DNA from: Proteles cristata cristata | Lineage: Eukaryota; Chordata; Mammalia; Carnivora; Hyaenidae | Direction of reading: 5' to 3' | Length of the DNA stretch: 64,000 nucleotides | NCBI GenBank assembly: GCA_017311185.1 | Contig: JAESUZ010003897.1 | Location: 496,001-560,000 of the forward strand | In this document: positions 33,964-43,829 of the stretch, one piece after another | Layout of the letters: every line of letters begins with the position of its first letter | Numbering within the stretch: the first letter of the stretch is position 1 | Position numbers and translations under genes: made by a program | Notes under the pieces: generated by a model | Told to the model about the DNA's origin: nothing | Database searches by the model: none | Seen by the model: the letters and a program-made list of their open reading frames with translations, nothing else

Positions 33964-34702
33964 TCCCTCTGCAGTTTTAAATTATGAAGATACAATTCAT
34001 GTTCTCTATCTGAGGAAATAGCATGATAGTTATGAAACAGCAAACTCTCCAAAATATGAGTAATTTGATTTACTCTGATGACTATAAAAGTGAATATACT
34101 TTCTAAAGATCTAATTCTCTTGAATTTAAGTTGTATAAAATTATCTTCAACCGGCTAACATGAAGGTTTTACACTGGATAATAAAACAGCCCTAATGTGA
34201 ATTTGCAGTGCCTCATTAACTTTCAAAAAACTATAGAGGCATTGTTGATCAAAATTAATCCCAAGTAAATTAAGAGTTTACATATAAAAATTAATTGAGA
34301 ATTTAGAAGAAATTAGAACATTCCTTAAATGTTTGGATCTGTATTTTTCTCCATAGGCCCCAGGATTTTCATATTCATAAATGTACCCCTAGTGCCCAAC
34401 ACACAGTATGCATTCAACAAAACCTGCTAAACTGAAGATGACCCAGGCTTAAAAGAAAAAGGAACTTTAAAAGGAAAATAGGAAATATTTTACTAAATGA
34501 AAAAAATTTAATTTCAGCACGTTAAAAAATTTAATTATAGTCACTAAAGAGAAGACTGCAAACTGTAAAAGCATTGGAAACAAATATAGCAGAGACTAGA
34601 GATCTTTCTTAAGTATATCACACAAATTGTTAAAACATAAGAATATAAACCTTTCTGAGCTTCAAATTATCTCAGGCATTTTAGCAGGTTGTAAACTGTT
34701 TT
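33964..34702. other. Unassigned AT-rich sequence
   Basis: Apart from a weak L2/MIR3-like end at 34,350-34,430, nothing recognised. Confidence 0.5.
34350..34430 (+). mobile_element. Possible L2/MIR3 3' fragment
   Basis: CCCTAGTGCCCAACACACAG followed by TATGCATTCAACAAA resembles the conserved L2/MIR3 end. Confidence 0.4.
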
Positions 34703-34720
34703 AATAGGTGCAAAACTTTT

Positions 34721-34916
34721 TTTTAAAGGTTTATTTATGTTTGAAAGAGACAGAGCAGGAGTGGGGGAGGGGCAGAGAGAGGGAAACAATCCGAAGCAGG
34801 CTCCAGGTTCTGAGCTGTCAGCACAGAGCCCGACGCGGGGCTGGAACCCACAAACTGCGAGATCATGACCTGAGCCGAAGTCTGCCACTTAACCGACTGA
34901 GCCACCCAGGCGCCCC
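34721..34916 (-). mobile_element. CAN-SINE with exact duplication
   Basis: AATAGGTGCAAAACTTTT at 34,703 and 34,917, all 18 bases identical. Confidence 0.96.
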
Positions 34917-34947
34917 AATAGGTGCAAAACTTTTAAATCTGAGATAA

Positions 34948-35171
34948 GGGGTGCCTGGGTGGCTTAGTCGGTTGAGTGTCTGACTTTTGCTTAGGTCATG
35001 ATCTCACAGTTCGTGGGTTCGAGCCCCGCGTCGGGCTCTGTGCTGACTGCCAGCTCAGAGCCTGGAGCCTCTTTCAGGGTCTGTGACTCCCTCTCTCACT
35101 GACCCTCCCCTGCTCACGCTGTCTCTCTTTCTCTCTCCTAGAAATAAATAAAACATTAAAAGAAAAAAAAA
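34948..35171 (+). mobile_element. CAN-SINE, young type
   Basis: CTTAGTCGGTTGAGTGTCTG head and GCTGACTGCCAGCTCAGAG. Confidence 0.95.
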
Positions 35172-35274
35172 ACTTGAGATAAAACATCAATCTCAAACAC
35201 CGTTTGAAATGAACGGATTAATCTTAAGAACAAAGCCCAATACCGTCAGAATATTAATATTAAAAAACACAGTA

Positions 35275-35498
35275 GGTGCCTGAGTGGCTCAGTCAGTTAA
35301 GTGTCTGACTTCTATTCAGGTCGTGATCTCACGGTTTGTGAGTTAGAGCCCCACGTAGGGCTCCGTGCGGACAGCTCAGAGCCTGGAGCCTGCTTTGGAT
35401 TCTGTGTCTCCCTCTCTCTCTGCCCCTCCTCTGCTTGTGCTCTCTCTCTCTCTCTCTCTGTCTCTCCAACATAAATAAATAAACATTAAAAAAAAAAC
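35275..35498 (+). mobile_element. CAN-SINE
   Basis: First bases lost (GTAGGTGCCTGAGTGG). Long CT tract at 35,439-35,466. Confidence 0.93.
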
Positions 35499-35513
35499 CT
35501 CACAGTAATTCTT

Positions 35514-35696
35514 TTATTAGTGTTCATTTTGAGAGAAATAGAGAGCACAAGCAGGGGAGAGGCAGGCGGAGAGCAAGAGCGAGAGCGAGAGCGAATCCCG
35601 AGCAGATACAGGGCTCAAACCCATAGATCATGAGATCATGACTTGAGCTGCAATTGAGAGTCAGAAGCTTAACTGACTTAGTCACCCAGGTGCCCC
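35514..35696 (-). mobile_element. CAN-SINE
   Basis: Body with GAGCAAGAGCGAGAGCGAGA, an expanded GAGAGC hexamer. Confidence 0.92.
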
Positions 35697-35816
35697 AAAA
35701 CATGGTAATTCTTAATATGCTTAGTTTAGACTGTAGTTCAGCTGCTGATATATTTTAAAATATCAAACGTGATATGATCAGGAATGATCTAATTTCCTAA
35801 CATAACCATCTTTATT

Positions 35817-36033
35817 TTTTTTTAAATATTTTTTTATTTATTTCTAGGAGAGAGAGAGAGACAGCGTGAGCAGGGGAGGGTCAGAGAGAGAGAGAGTCAC
35901 AGACTGAAACAGGCTCCAGGCTCTGAGCTGGCAGTCAGCACAGAGCCCGATGCGGGGTTCGAACCCACAAACTGCGAGATCATGACCTAAGCGAAAGTCG
36001 GACGCTTAACCGACTAAGCCACCCAGGCGCCCC
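35817..36033 (-). mobile_element. CAN-SINE, young type
   Basis: Flanks CATCTTTATTTTTTTT / CATCTTTATTTTTTAA. Confidence 0.95.
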
Positions 36034-36189
36034 TCATCTTTATTTTTTAATATCTCCCTTTTTAGTGTTAATATTCTTTACTCAGGTATAATCATAATGT
36101 ACATGTTGTGTCATTTCCCTCCATAACAATAGGTTCATAAGCATTTTTCCATAGGCTATATGGTAGCCATAATTTAAAAATCATTAATA

Positions 36190-36400
36190 AGGGGTGCCCA
36201 GATGGCTTAGTTGGTTAAGCATCTGATTCTTGATTTTGGCTCAGGTCGCAATCTCATGGTTCAAGAGATCAAGTCCTGCGTCAGGCTCTGCACTGACAGT
36301 GTGAAGCCTGCTTAAGATTATCTCTCTCCCTCTCTCTCTGCCTCTACCTCACTCATGCTCTCTCTCTCTCTCAAAATAAATAAATAAACTTAAAAAAATC
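36190..36400 (+). mobile_element. CAN-SINE at the start of an L1 fragment
   Basis: GGGGTGCCCAGATGGCTTAG to ATAAATAAATAAACTTAAAA. Confidence 0.92.
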
Positions 36401-37195
36401 AGTGAATTCAACACTGTACTGGAAGTCCTAGCTAAAGCCATTAGGTTAGAAAAGTAAATAAAGTCATCCAAATTGGAAAGGAAGTAAAACTATCTCTGTT
36501 TGCAGATGATATTATCTTCATGACAATGGATTTGGCAATATTTCTTGGATATGACACCAACAGCACAGGCATTTAAAAGAAAAAAATAGATAAGTTGGAC
36601 TTCATCAACATTTAAAACTTTTGTGTAAAGGACACAGTCAATAGAGTGGAAAGGCAACCCATGGTATGAAAGAAAATATTTCCAAATTATGTATCTAATA
36701 AGGGATTAATATCCAGAATATATAAAGAACTTCTACAACTCAATAACAACAAAAAAAGTACCACGTAATTTAAAAATGGGCAAAGTACTTGAATAGACAT
36801 TTCTATAAAGAAGATACTTACAAATTGCCAATAAGCACATGAAAAGATTTTCAACATCCCTGTCAGGACAATGCATATCAAAGCCATAATGATATACTAC
36901 TTCACACCCATTAGGATGGCTAATATGGAAGGGAAAAAAAAGAAACTGACAAGTGTTGGTGAGGATGTGGAGAAACTGGAACCCTTATATGCTGCTGGTG
37001 GGAATGTAAAAGTGTATAGCTATTGTGGAAAACAGTATGATGGCTCCTCAAAAAATTAAACCATATGATCCAGCGATTTAAGTTTGGGTAAATGTCTGAA
37101 AGAATTGGAAGCAGTGACTTAAATAGACATTTGTACTCCCATGTTCATAGCAGTTTTACAATAAGCCAAAAGATGGAAGCAACCCAAGTTCGTTG

Positions 37196-37398
37196 TCACT
37201 GTTGTTGTTTTTGCTTTTTTAGGGAGAGAGACACCACAAGCAAGGGAGAGAAGCATTGGGAGAGAGACAGAGAATCCCAAGCATGCTCCATACTCATCAC
37301 GGACTCTCATGTGGGGCTTGGTCCCATGAGCCTGGGATCATGACCCAAGCCGAAATTAAGAGTCAGATACCTGACTCACTGAGCCACCCAGATGCCTC
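37196..37398 (-). mobile_element. CAN-SINE inside L1
   Basis: Flanks GAAGCAACCCAAGTTCG / GAAGCAACCCTAGTTTT. Confidence 0.93.
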
Positions 37399-37585
37399 TA
37401 GAAGCAACCCTAGTTTTTGTCAATAGATGAATGAATAAATAAAATGTGGTATATGCATACAATGGAGTATTATTCAGCCTTAAAAAGGAAAGGAATTCTG
37501 CTATATGCTACAGCATGGATGACCTTAATTATGCTAAGTGAAAGAAGTCAGTCACAAAAGGATAAACATTGTATGATTCATTTAT

Positions 37586-37690
37586 TTAAAGTTTTACTTA
37601 AGTAATCTCTACAGCTGTTACGGGGCTCGAACTTACAACCTGATATCAAGAGTCACATGCTCTTCTGACTGAGTCAGCCAGCAGCTAGCC
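37586..37690 (-). mobile_element. Head-only CAN-SINE inside L1
   Basis: Flanks GTATGATTCATTTAT / GTATGATTCATTTAC. Confidence 0.93.
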
Positions 37691-37963
37691 CGTATGATTC
37701 ATTTACATGAAGTACCAAGAGTAGTCAGATTTACAGAGATAGGAAGTAGAATGATAGCCAGGGACTGGGAGAAGGGGGAATGGAGAATTAGTGTTAACAA
37801 CACAGAATTTTAATTGGGAAAGATGAAAAAGTTCTGGAGATTGATGTTGGTGATAGTTGCAACAATGTGAATGTATTTAATGCCATAGAACTGTATAAAC
37901 AAAAATGGCTAAAATGGTAAATTTCAGGTTATATACGTGTAACCACTCTTTATGGATTAAATT

Positions 37964-38578
37964 AGGTCTCCTCAGATTCATGTGTTGAAGCCCTAACACC
38001 CAATGTGACTCTATTTGGAGACGGGACCTATAAGAAGTAATGAAAGGTAAATGAGGTCATAAGAGTGAGCCCTAATTCAATAGCATTAGCATCCTTTTTT
38101 TTTTTTTTTAAATTTTTTTTTTTATGTTTTATTTATTTCTAGGATAGAGAGAGACAGCGTGAGCAGGGGAGGGTCAGAGAGAGAGGGAGTCACAGACTGA
38201 AATAGGCTCCAAGCTCTGAGCTGGCAGTCAGCACAGAGCCCGACGCGGGGCTCAAACCCATGAACCGCGAGATCATGACCTAAGCGAAAGTCGGATGCTC
38301 AACCGACTAAGCCACCCAGGCGCCCCGCATTAGCATCCTTTTAAGAAGAGATACCAGGAGGGCCTGTTCACAGAAGAAAGGCCATGTGAGGGACAGTCAG
38401 ATGGTGGCCATTTGTAAGTCAGGAAGAGAGGTCTCACCAGAAACCAAACCTGTGGGTACCTTGATCTTGGATTTCCTACTACCAGAACTTTGAGAAAATA
38501 AATTTCTGTTGTTTGAGCCATTCAGTTTGTGGTATTCTGCTACGGTAGTCTGTGCAGACTAATACAACTGCAAAAAAG
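37964..38578 (+). mobile_element. ERVL-MaLR LTR (MLT1-like), split by a SINE
   Basis: Visible blocks are TCATGTGTTGAAGCCCTAAC, AATGTGACTCTATTTGGAGA, GAAGAGATACCAGGAGGGCC, ACCTTGATCTTGGATTTCC and AGAAAATAAATTTCTGTTG. They end in GTGGTATTCTGCTACGGTAG then GCAGACTAATACA. A young SINE at 38,099-38,326 was inserted with an exact 16-bp duplication. Confidence 0.85.
38099..38326 (-). mobile_element. CAN-SINE, young type, in MaLR LTR
   Basis: Exact GCATTAGCATCCTTTT at 38,083 and 38,327. Confidence 0.96.
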
Positions 38579-38589
38579 AAAAGTGAAAA

Positions 38590-38800
38590 AAATTAGTAAT
38601 GCTTTTCATTGTAAAAATAATGTATGGCTATGTAAAAATTCAAACCATACCAAAGGGTAAAAAGTCATAAGGAAGTCTCTCAGCACTTCCTCATCTCCAC
38701 GCACCTTCTAACCCTACTAATCAATGTCAATAGTTTTAGGAATATCTTCCAGAATGCTTTTATGAATATATAAAGCATATATTATTTACAAACACTTTCT
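38590..38800. mobile_element. Possible old L1M fragment
   Basis: GTAAAAATTCAAACCATACC and TAGGAATATCTTCCAGAATG resemble the old L1 3' layout. The remainder to 39,060 is AT-rich and unassigned. Confidence 0.4.
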
Positions 38801-39080
38801 TCCTCTAGATCAAAGTAGGATCTGGTTCAGAAAGGGAAGAAATTTTCAAGTTTGTTAAGTCCGAAATTTAACATATTTATCCATTCTATTACCATTATAT
38901 GTGTGGATTATTTTTAGATTTTTTTCTCCATCTTATACAATGTGATTAACTTTCTTAAAATCTTTCTATTTTAAATTATTTCTATCCTCAATTTCTTAGA
39001 TCATAACATACAATGTAACAAAGTTATTCTTTCCATTACCATTGTTCATATAAGTTATTTCTATACTTTTATCTTATTTT

Positions 39081-39309
39081 ATTTTATTTTATTAAAAAAA
39101 TTTTTTTGGTTTTACTTAATTTTGTGACAGAGAGAGACAGAGCACTAGTTGGGGAGGGGCAGAGAGAGTGGGAGACACAGAGTCTGAAACAGTCTCCAGG
39201 CTGAGAGCTGTCAGCACAGAACCTGATGCGGAGCTCAAACCCACGAACCATGAGATTGTGACCTAAGCCGAAGCTGGACGCTTAACTGACTGACCCACCC
39301 AGGTGCCCC
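39081..39309 (-). mobile_element. CAN-SINE
   Basis: Flanks TATACTTTTATCTTATTTTA / TATAGTTTTATTTTATTA. Confidence 0.93.
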
Positions 39310-39319
39310 ATATAGTTTT

Positions 39320-39515
39320 ATTTTATTAATATCTTCATAATATTATTAACTTTTACATTATTTAAGTTCCTAACAGTGAAATTGAGCCAATTGATGTGAA
39401 ATTTTTATAGAACTTCATATGTATTGCCAAACTGATTTCCAAAAAGCTAACTGCCAACTTAAATTTCTATTAGTAGTATTAACAGCACCAATATTAGGTA
39501 CTCCTATTTAAAAAT
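39320..39515. mobile_element. Possible old L1M fragment
   Basis: ATGTATTGCCAAACTGATTT and GCCAACTTAAATTTCTATTA are typical of old L1 3' ends. Confidence 0.45.
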
Positions 39516-39521
39516 GTCTGC

Positions 39522-39627
39522 AGGATATCCAACTGGCTTGGTCAGTGGAACATGGATCTCAGAGTTGTGAGTTTGAGTCCCATATTGGGTGTAGGAATTA
39601 CTTAGAAATAAAAAAATCTTTTTAAAA
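39522..39627 (+). mobile_element. Head-only CAN-SINE, diverged, hosting an L1
   Basis: GTGTAGGAATTACTTAGAAA tail is duplicated by the L1 that follows. Head GGATATCCAACTGGCTTGG is poorly conserved. Confidence 0.8.
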
Positions 39628-40346
39628 ATAGTTTATTGTCAAGTTGGTTTCCATATAACACCCAGTGCTCATCCCCACAAGTGCCCTCCTCCATGCCCAT
39701 CTCCCCCCTCCCCCCCACACCCATGAGTCCTCAGTTTGTTCTCGGCATTCAAGAGTCTCTCATGGTTTGCCTCCCTCCCTCTCCCCCACTATTACCCCCA
39801 TTCATGTCCCCCACAGTCCTCTGTTAAGTTCCTCCTAATCCTCCTATACATGCAAACATATGATATTTGTCCTTCTCTGCCTGACTTATTTCACTCAGCA
39901 TAACACCCTCACGGTCCATCCATGGTGCTACACATGGCCAGATTTCATTCTTTCTCATTGCCATGTAGTATTCCATGGTATAGATAAACCACATCTTCCT
40001 GATCTATTTGGCCACTGATGGACACTTAGGCTCTTTCCATGTTTTGGCTATTGTTGAGAGTGCTGCTATGAACATTGGGGTACATGTGCTCCTATGCATC
40101 AGCACTCCTGTATCCCTTGGGTAAACTTCTAGCAGCATTATTGCTGGGTTATAGGGGAGTTGTATTGTTAATTTTTTGAGGAGCCTCCACACTGTTTTCC
40201 AGAGAGGCTGCACGGGTTTACATTCCCACCAACAGTGTAGGAGGGTGCCTGTTTCTCCACATTCTTACCAGCATCTAGAGTCCTCTGATTTGCTCATTTT
40301 AGCCACTCTAGCGTGAGGTGGTATCTCAGTGTGGTTTTGATTTGTA
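39625..40346 (-). mobile_element. 5'-truncated carnivore L1
   Basis: It has the same 3' UTR and ORF2 C-terminus as the copy at 20.0 kb. The duplication is AGAAATAAAAAATCTTTTTA-like, at 39,604-39,627 and 40,348-40,370, inside the A-rich tail of a head-only SINE. The ORF2 part (40,004-40,213) is broken by substitutions upstream of the C-terminus. No long poly-T remains at the 3' end. Confidence 0.88.
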
Positions 40347-40371
40347 AGAAATAAAAAATCTTTTTAAAAAG

Positions 40372-40608
40372 TCTCATAAAGTAGTTAAAAAAGTAAACCT
40401 TACTTTTATTTGCATTTTTGATGAGATTAAAGATTTTCAAATATTATTTGTATCTCCATTTTGTGTGTAAGCCATCAGTTCATACTCTATACCTACATGA
40501 GTATTGGTGGCAGTAATGTCTTCTTGATTTGTGTGAGTCCTTCATATATTATCGTGTTACTCCTTTATCAATATTTATTCCCAATATTTTCCAAATGGCG
40601 TGTCTTTT
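40372..40608. mobile_element. Possible old L1M fragment, continuing across the L1 insertion
   Basis: ATTTGCATTTTTGATGAGAT and CTTCATATATTATCGTGTTA look like the continuation of the 39,320-39,515 fragment, which the L1 at 39.6-40.3 kb and its host SINE would have split. Confidence 0.45.
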
Positions 40609-40827
40609 TTTAAAAAAGACTTTTTTTTAGTGTTTATTTCTGAGAGAGAGAGAGAGAGAGTGCAAGTAGTGGAGGGGCAGAGAGAGAGGGAGACACAGAA
40701 TTCAAAGCAGGTCCAAGCTCTGAGCTGTCAGCACAGATCCTGACATGGGGTTCGAACCCACAAACTATGAAATCATAACCTGGGCCAAAGTCAGACACTC
40801 AACTGACTGAGGCACCCAGGCACCCCT
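40609..40827 (-). mobile_element. CAN-SINE
   Basis: Flanks CAAATGGCGTGTCTTTT / CAAATGGTGTGTCTTTT. Confidence 0.96.
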
Positions 40828-41059
40828 CAAATGGTGTGTCTTTTATGGGTCCATTAAATAAATATTTATTCAGTATCTACTGTGTCCCAGGTACTGTGGT
40901 AGGAAGTCTATGTTATTCTTCAAATTACTTTATATATAGAATTATGCACACACTTTTTCTGTTTTTCTATTGTTGTAAGTTTAGAACGGTTGAACTTTAT
41001 GATTGGACAAAAAACTATATAAGATTCCATATCACTGTCTGTGGGTAAAGCTGGCCTTT

Positions 41060-41450
41060 TCTATCTCTCATGAGATTGTGAGCAGATGCTGGGCAGGGAT
41101 GGAGTCATCCAATGCTTGACTGGGGTTACAAGATCAGCCCAAAGTAGCTCACTCACATGGGTGATAAGTTGGTGTGCCTGCTGGTGAAGGCTTTTTTTCC
41201 TCTCCACATGTTCCCTTCATAGAGCTGCTTGGAGTGGTGTGTAGACTAACTTCCCCTATGGCACGCAAAACCAAGAGAATGAGGTGGAAAGGGGCAATCA
41301 GTGCCTTTATGACCTAGCGTCAGAAGTCACACACCTTCAGCTGTATTCTATGGGTCAGATTAGCCCTGAATCAAAGGGCTGTAGGAGGACTATATTTACA
41401 GAGGTGAGAATCTTTGGAGTTACCTTGGAAGCTACCTACCAAGGATTCTA
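41060..41450 (+). repeat. Old mammalian interspersed repeat, second copy
   Basis: The order TTTATGACCTAGCGTCAGA, TTCAGCTGTATTCTATGGG, GTAGGAGGACTATATTTACA, TTGGAAGCTACCTACCA parallels the copy at 9,100-9,480. Confidence 0.5.
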
Positions 41451-41608
41451 ACATCTTGATTTTTCTGTAATTTACTTTATTAAAGCAAGTATTGATAATT
41501 TTGCAACAACCCGTATGATTCTAGTTGTTACATACTGCTTTTTAAAACACAGCTGTGTTCTCAAATACGTCTGTGTACAGGAGTGCACTCAAGCATATAA
41601 GACTTTTT

Positions 41609-41813
41609 TTTAATGTTTATTTTTGAGAGGGAGATGGAGAGAGGGAGAGACAGTATGAGCAGGGGAGGGGCAGAGAGAGAGGGAGACACAAAATCTGAAG
41701 AAGGCTCCAGGCTGTCAGCACAAAGACTGTTGCAGGTCTCAAACCTAGAAGCCGTGAGATCATGACCTTAGCCGAAATCGGAAGCTTAACCGACTGAGCT
41801 AGTCAGGCGCCCC
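41609..41813 (-). mobile_element. CAN-SINE
   Basis: Flanks AAGACTTT / AAGACTTT. Head complement GAGCTAGTCAGGCGCCCC. Confidence 0.94.
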
Positions 41814-42260
41814 AAGACTTTGTTTCACAAATTCAAGATCCTCTGCTATAGTGTAAATATGAACTTAATTAGGGCCTTAGATTCCACCTCAAGCTCTCTT
41901 AAATTTGAGTCGAGTTCAAGATGGCAGATTAAGGGCCAAGAAGTTTGACTTCTATTTACTGTAATCTGTTAATTAGGAAACACTTTGGAGTTTTACCAGA
42001 AACCTTAAATTTTCTAGAAATCTTTACTTGTGTAAAGATTTACACATGAAAAATAACTTGGAGATTTTATTACTAATTTGCGGAAAGTGACTCAGTTAGT
42101 GGAAATGATTAACTGGGTAAAGTAGCTGGGTTGAAATTCATTGACGTCACTAAGAGTGAGGAAGACCCTTTCTTACAGCGAACTTTCACCTCATCTAGAG
42201 GATAGGCAAAGAGGATCTGCCTTTGTGAAATCTTTGTTTGGAGCTTAAACTTCTACTTTG
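41814..42260. other. Unassigned upstream sequence with a full CRE palindrome
   Basis: Unique-looking. Contains TGACGTCA at 42,142-42,149, about 2 kb upstream of the CpG island. Confidence 0.5.
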
Positions 42261-42277
42261 CCACTGGTCCTATTCTT

Positions 42278-43221
42278 TATTTTTTTTTTCGTTTTTTTTT
42301 TTAAATGTTTTATTTATTTTTAGGAGAGAGAGAGAGACACAGCGTGAGCAGGGAGGGTCAGAGAGAGAGGGAGTCACAGACTGAAACAGGCTCCAGGCTC
42401 TGAGCTGGCAGTCAGCACAGAGCCCGGCGTGGGGCTCGAACCCACGAACCGCGAGATCATGACCTAAGCGAAAGTCGGACGCTTAACCGACTAAGCCACC
42501 CAGGCGCCCCTATTTTTCTTTTCTTTAAGAGTGTAAAAGCTTCTGGAGAACATCTTTTTTTTTTTTAACAGTTTATCGTCAAGTTGGGTTTCTTTTTTTT
42601 TTTTTTTTTTTTACAAATATCTTATTGTCAAGTTGGTTTCCATATAACATCCAGTGCTCATCCCATCCCAACAAGTGCCCTCCTCCATGCTCATCACCCC
42701 CCTTCCCCTCTCCCCCATCCCCATCAGCCCTGTTTGTTTTTAGCATTCAAGAGTCTTTCATGGTTTGCCTCCCTCTCCCCCACTATTTTTCCCCTTCTTC
42801 TCCCTTATGATCCTGTTAGCTTTCTCCCAATCCACCTATATGTGCAACCATATGGTATCTGTCCTTCTCTGCCTGACTTATTTCGCTCAGCATAACACCC
42901 TCAGGGTCCATCCATGTTGCTACACATGGCCAGATTTCATTCCTTCTCATTGCCATGTAGTATTCCAGTGTATAGATAAACCACATCTTCTTGATACATT
43001 CATCAGTTGATGGACACCTAGGCTCTTTCCATGTTTTGGCTTTTGTGAAGAGTGCTGCTATGAACATTGGGGTACATGTGCCCCTATGCATCAGCACTCC
43101 TGTATCCCTTCGGTAAATTCCTAGCAGTGATACTGCTGGGTCATAGGGGAGTTTTATTGTTAATTTTTTGAGGACCCTCCACGTTATTTTCCAGAGGGGT
43201 TGCACCAGCTTACATTCCCAA
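42278..43221 (-). mobile_element. 5'-truncated carnivore L1 with complex 3' tail
   Basis: The imperfect duplication CCACTGGTCCTATTCTT / CCACTGGTCCTGTTCTA at 42,261-42,277 and 43,222-43,238 brackets the whole unit. On the minus strand, ORF2 C-terminus and 3' UTR (about 43,220 to 42,610) run into poly-A. Then come a second short copy of the L1 3' end (42,564-42,590), another poly-A, about 30 bases of non-L1 sequence (42,526-42,552), and a further A-rich tract. A young SINE (42,285-42,510) is inserted in that tract. 42,816-43,205 still encodes about 129 C-terminal ORF2 residues. Confidence 0.85.
42285..42510 (-). mobile_element. CAN-SINE, young type, in the tail of an L1
   Basis: GCGAAAGTCGGACGCTTAAC head and full body. 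The flanks are A/T-rich, so the duplication is uncertain. Confidence 0.95.
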
Positions 43222-43829
43222 CCACTGGTCCTGTTCTAATTAAAGTTTGTTAATTCCTGGGCCTAACAAACAGTAGAGTAGCTCTACGTTTTGCCAAATT
43301 GGGAAATTTTGGGGGCCCCAAAGGTTTAGCTGGTAGACTAAGGCGGCCAGAATGGGAGAGGAGGAAGCACCAACTTGGCCCAAAAAGAAGTGAGGTTCTT
43401 ACTCATTATTATATATTATTATATAACCCTTAACTTATAAGCAATAGTATCCTTATTCCTGCAATTAAAGCTTAGGGCTCTCGCTCAACAAAGCTTACCC
43501 CTGCCACTCCCAACCCGTTCACCGTCTCCGGACCAGCAAGCCATTGTTGGTGACTTACGCTCTTTTTCTCTTAAGCTTAATTTTAGACAGCTTTCTGGGT
43601 GCAAAAACATCAGGGAATGTAAAGAGGATCAAAAACTGCTACATCTGACATACTTTTGTGCATCAAAATAAATCCTCGTCTCCCAATTTTCACCCGGGCC
43701 TGAGTGATCTAAAAAAAAAAAAAAAAATTTCTACAGAGGTAGCCTTTCTCAGCAGACATGAACTTGCGCCCATCTCTTTTTCTACCCTCGCTATCCTAAG
43801 GACTCGAGTCAGAAAAAGCCACCAGCTCA
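43222..43829. other. Unique sequence upstream of the CpG island
   Basis: No repeat recognised except a poly-A at 43,711. It becomes less AT-rich toward the island. Confidence 0.5.

Larger units (their letters stand above)
36405..37960 (+). mobile_element. L1 ORF2 3' half and 3' UTR, plus, with internal deletion and SINEs
   Basis: GTTTGCAGATGATATTATC, coding the reverse transcriptase FADDI-type motif, lies at about 36,500. It jumps within about 60 bases to the TTGGATATGACACCAACAGC block, so roughly a kilobase of ORF2 is missing. Later blocks are GAATAGACATTTCTATAAAG, ATACTACTTCACACCCATTA, AATGGAGTATTATTCAGCC and the 3' UTR AAAAGTTCTGGAGATTGATG. SINEs lie at 37,196-37,398 and 37,586-37,690. 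Confidence 0.88.

Noticed and set aside
41915..41945. CAAGATGGCAGATTAAGG, resembling the start of a full-length L1 5' UTR
   Set aside because: The following sequence is AT-rich and unlike an L1 5' UTR, and no ORF1 follows.
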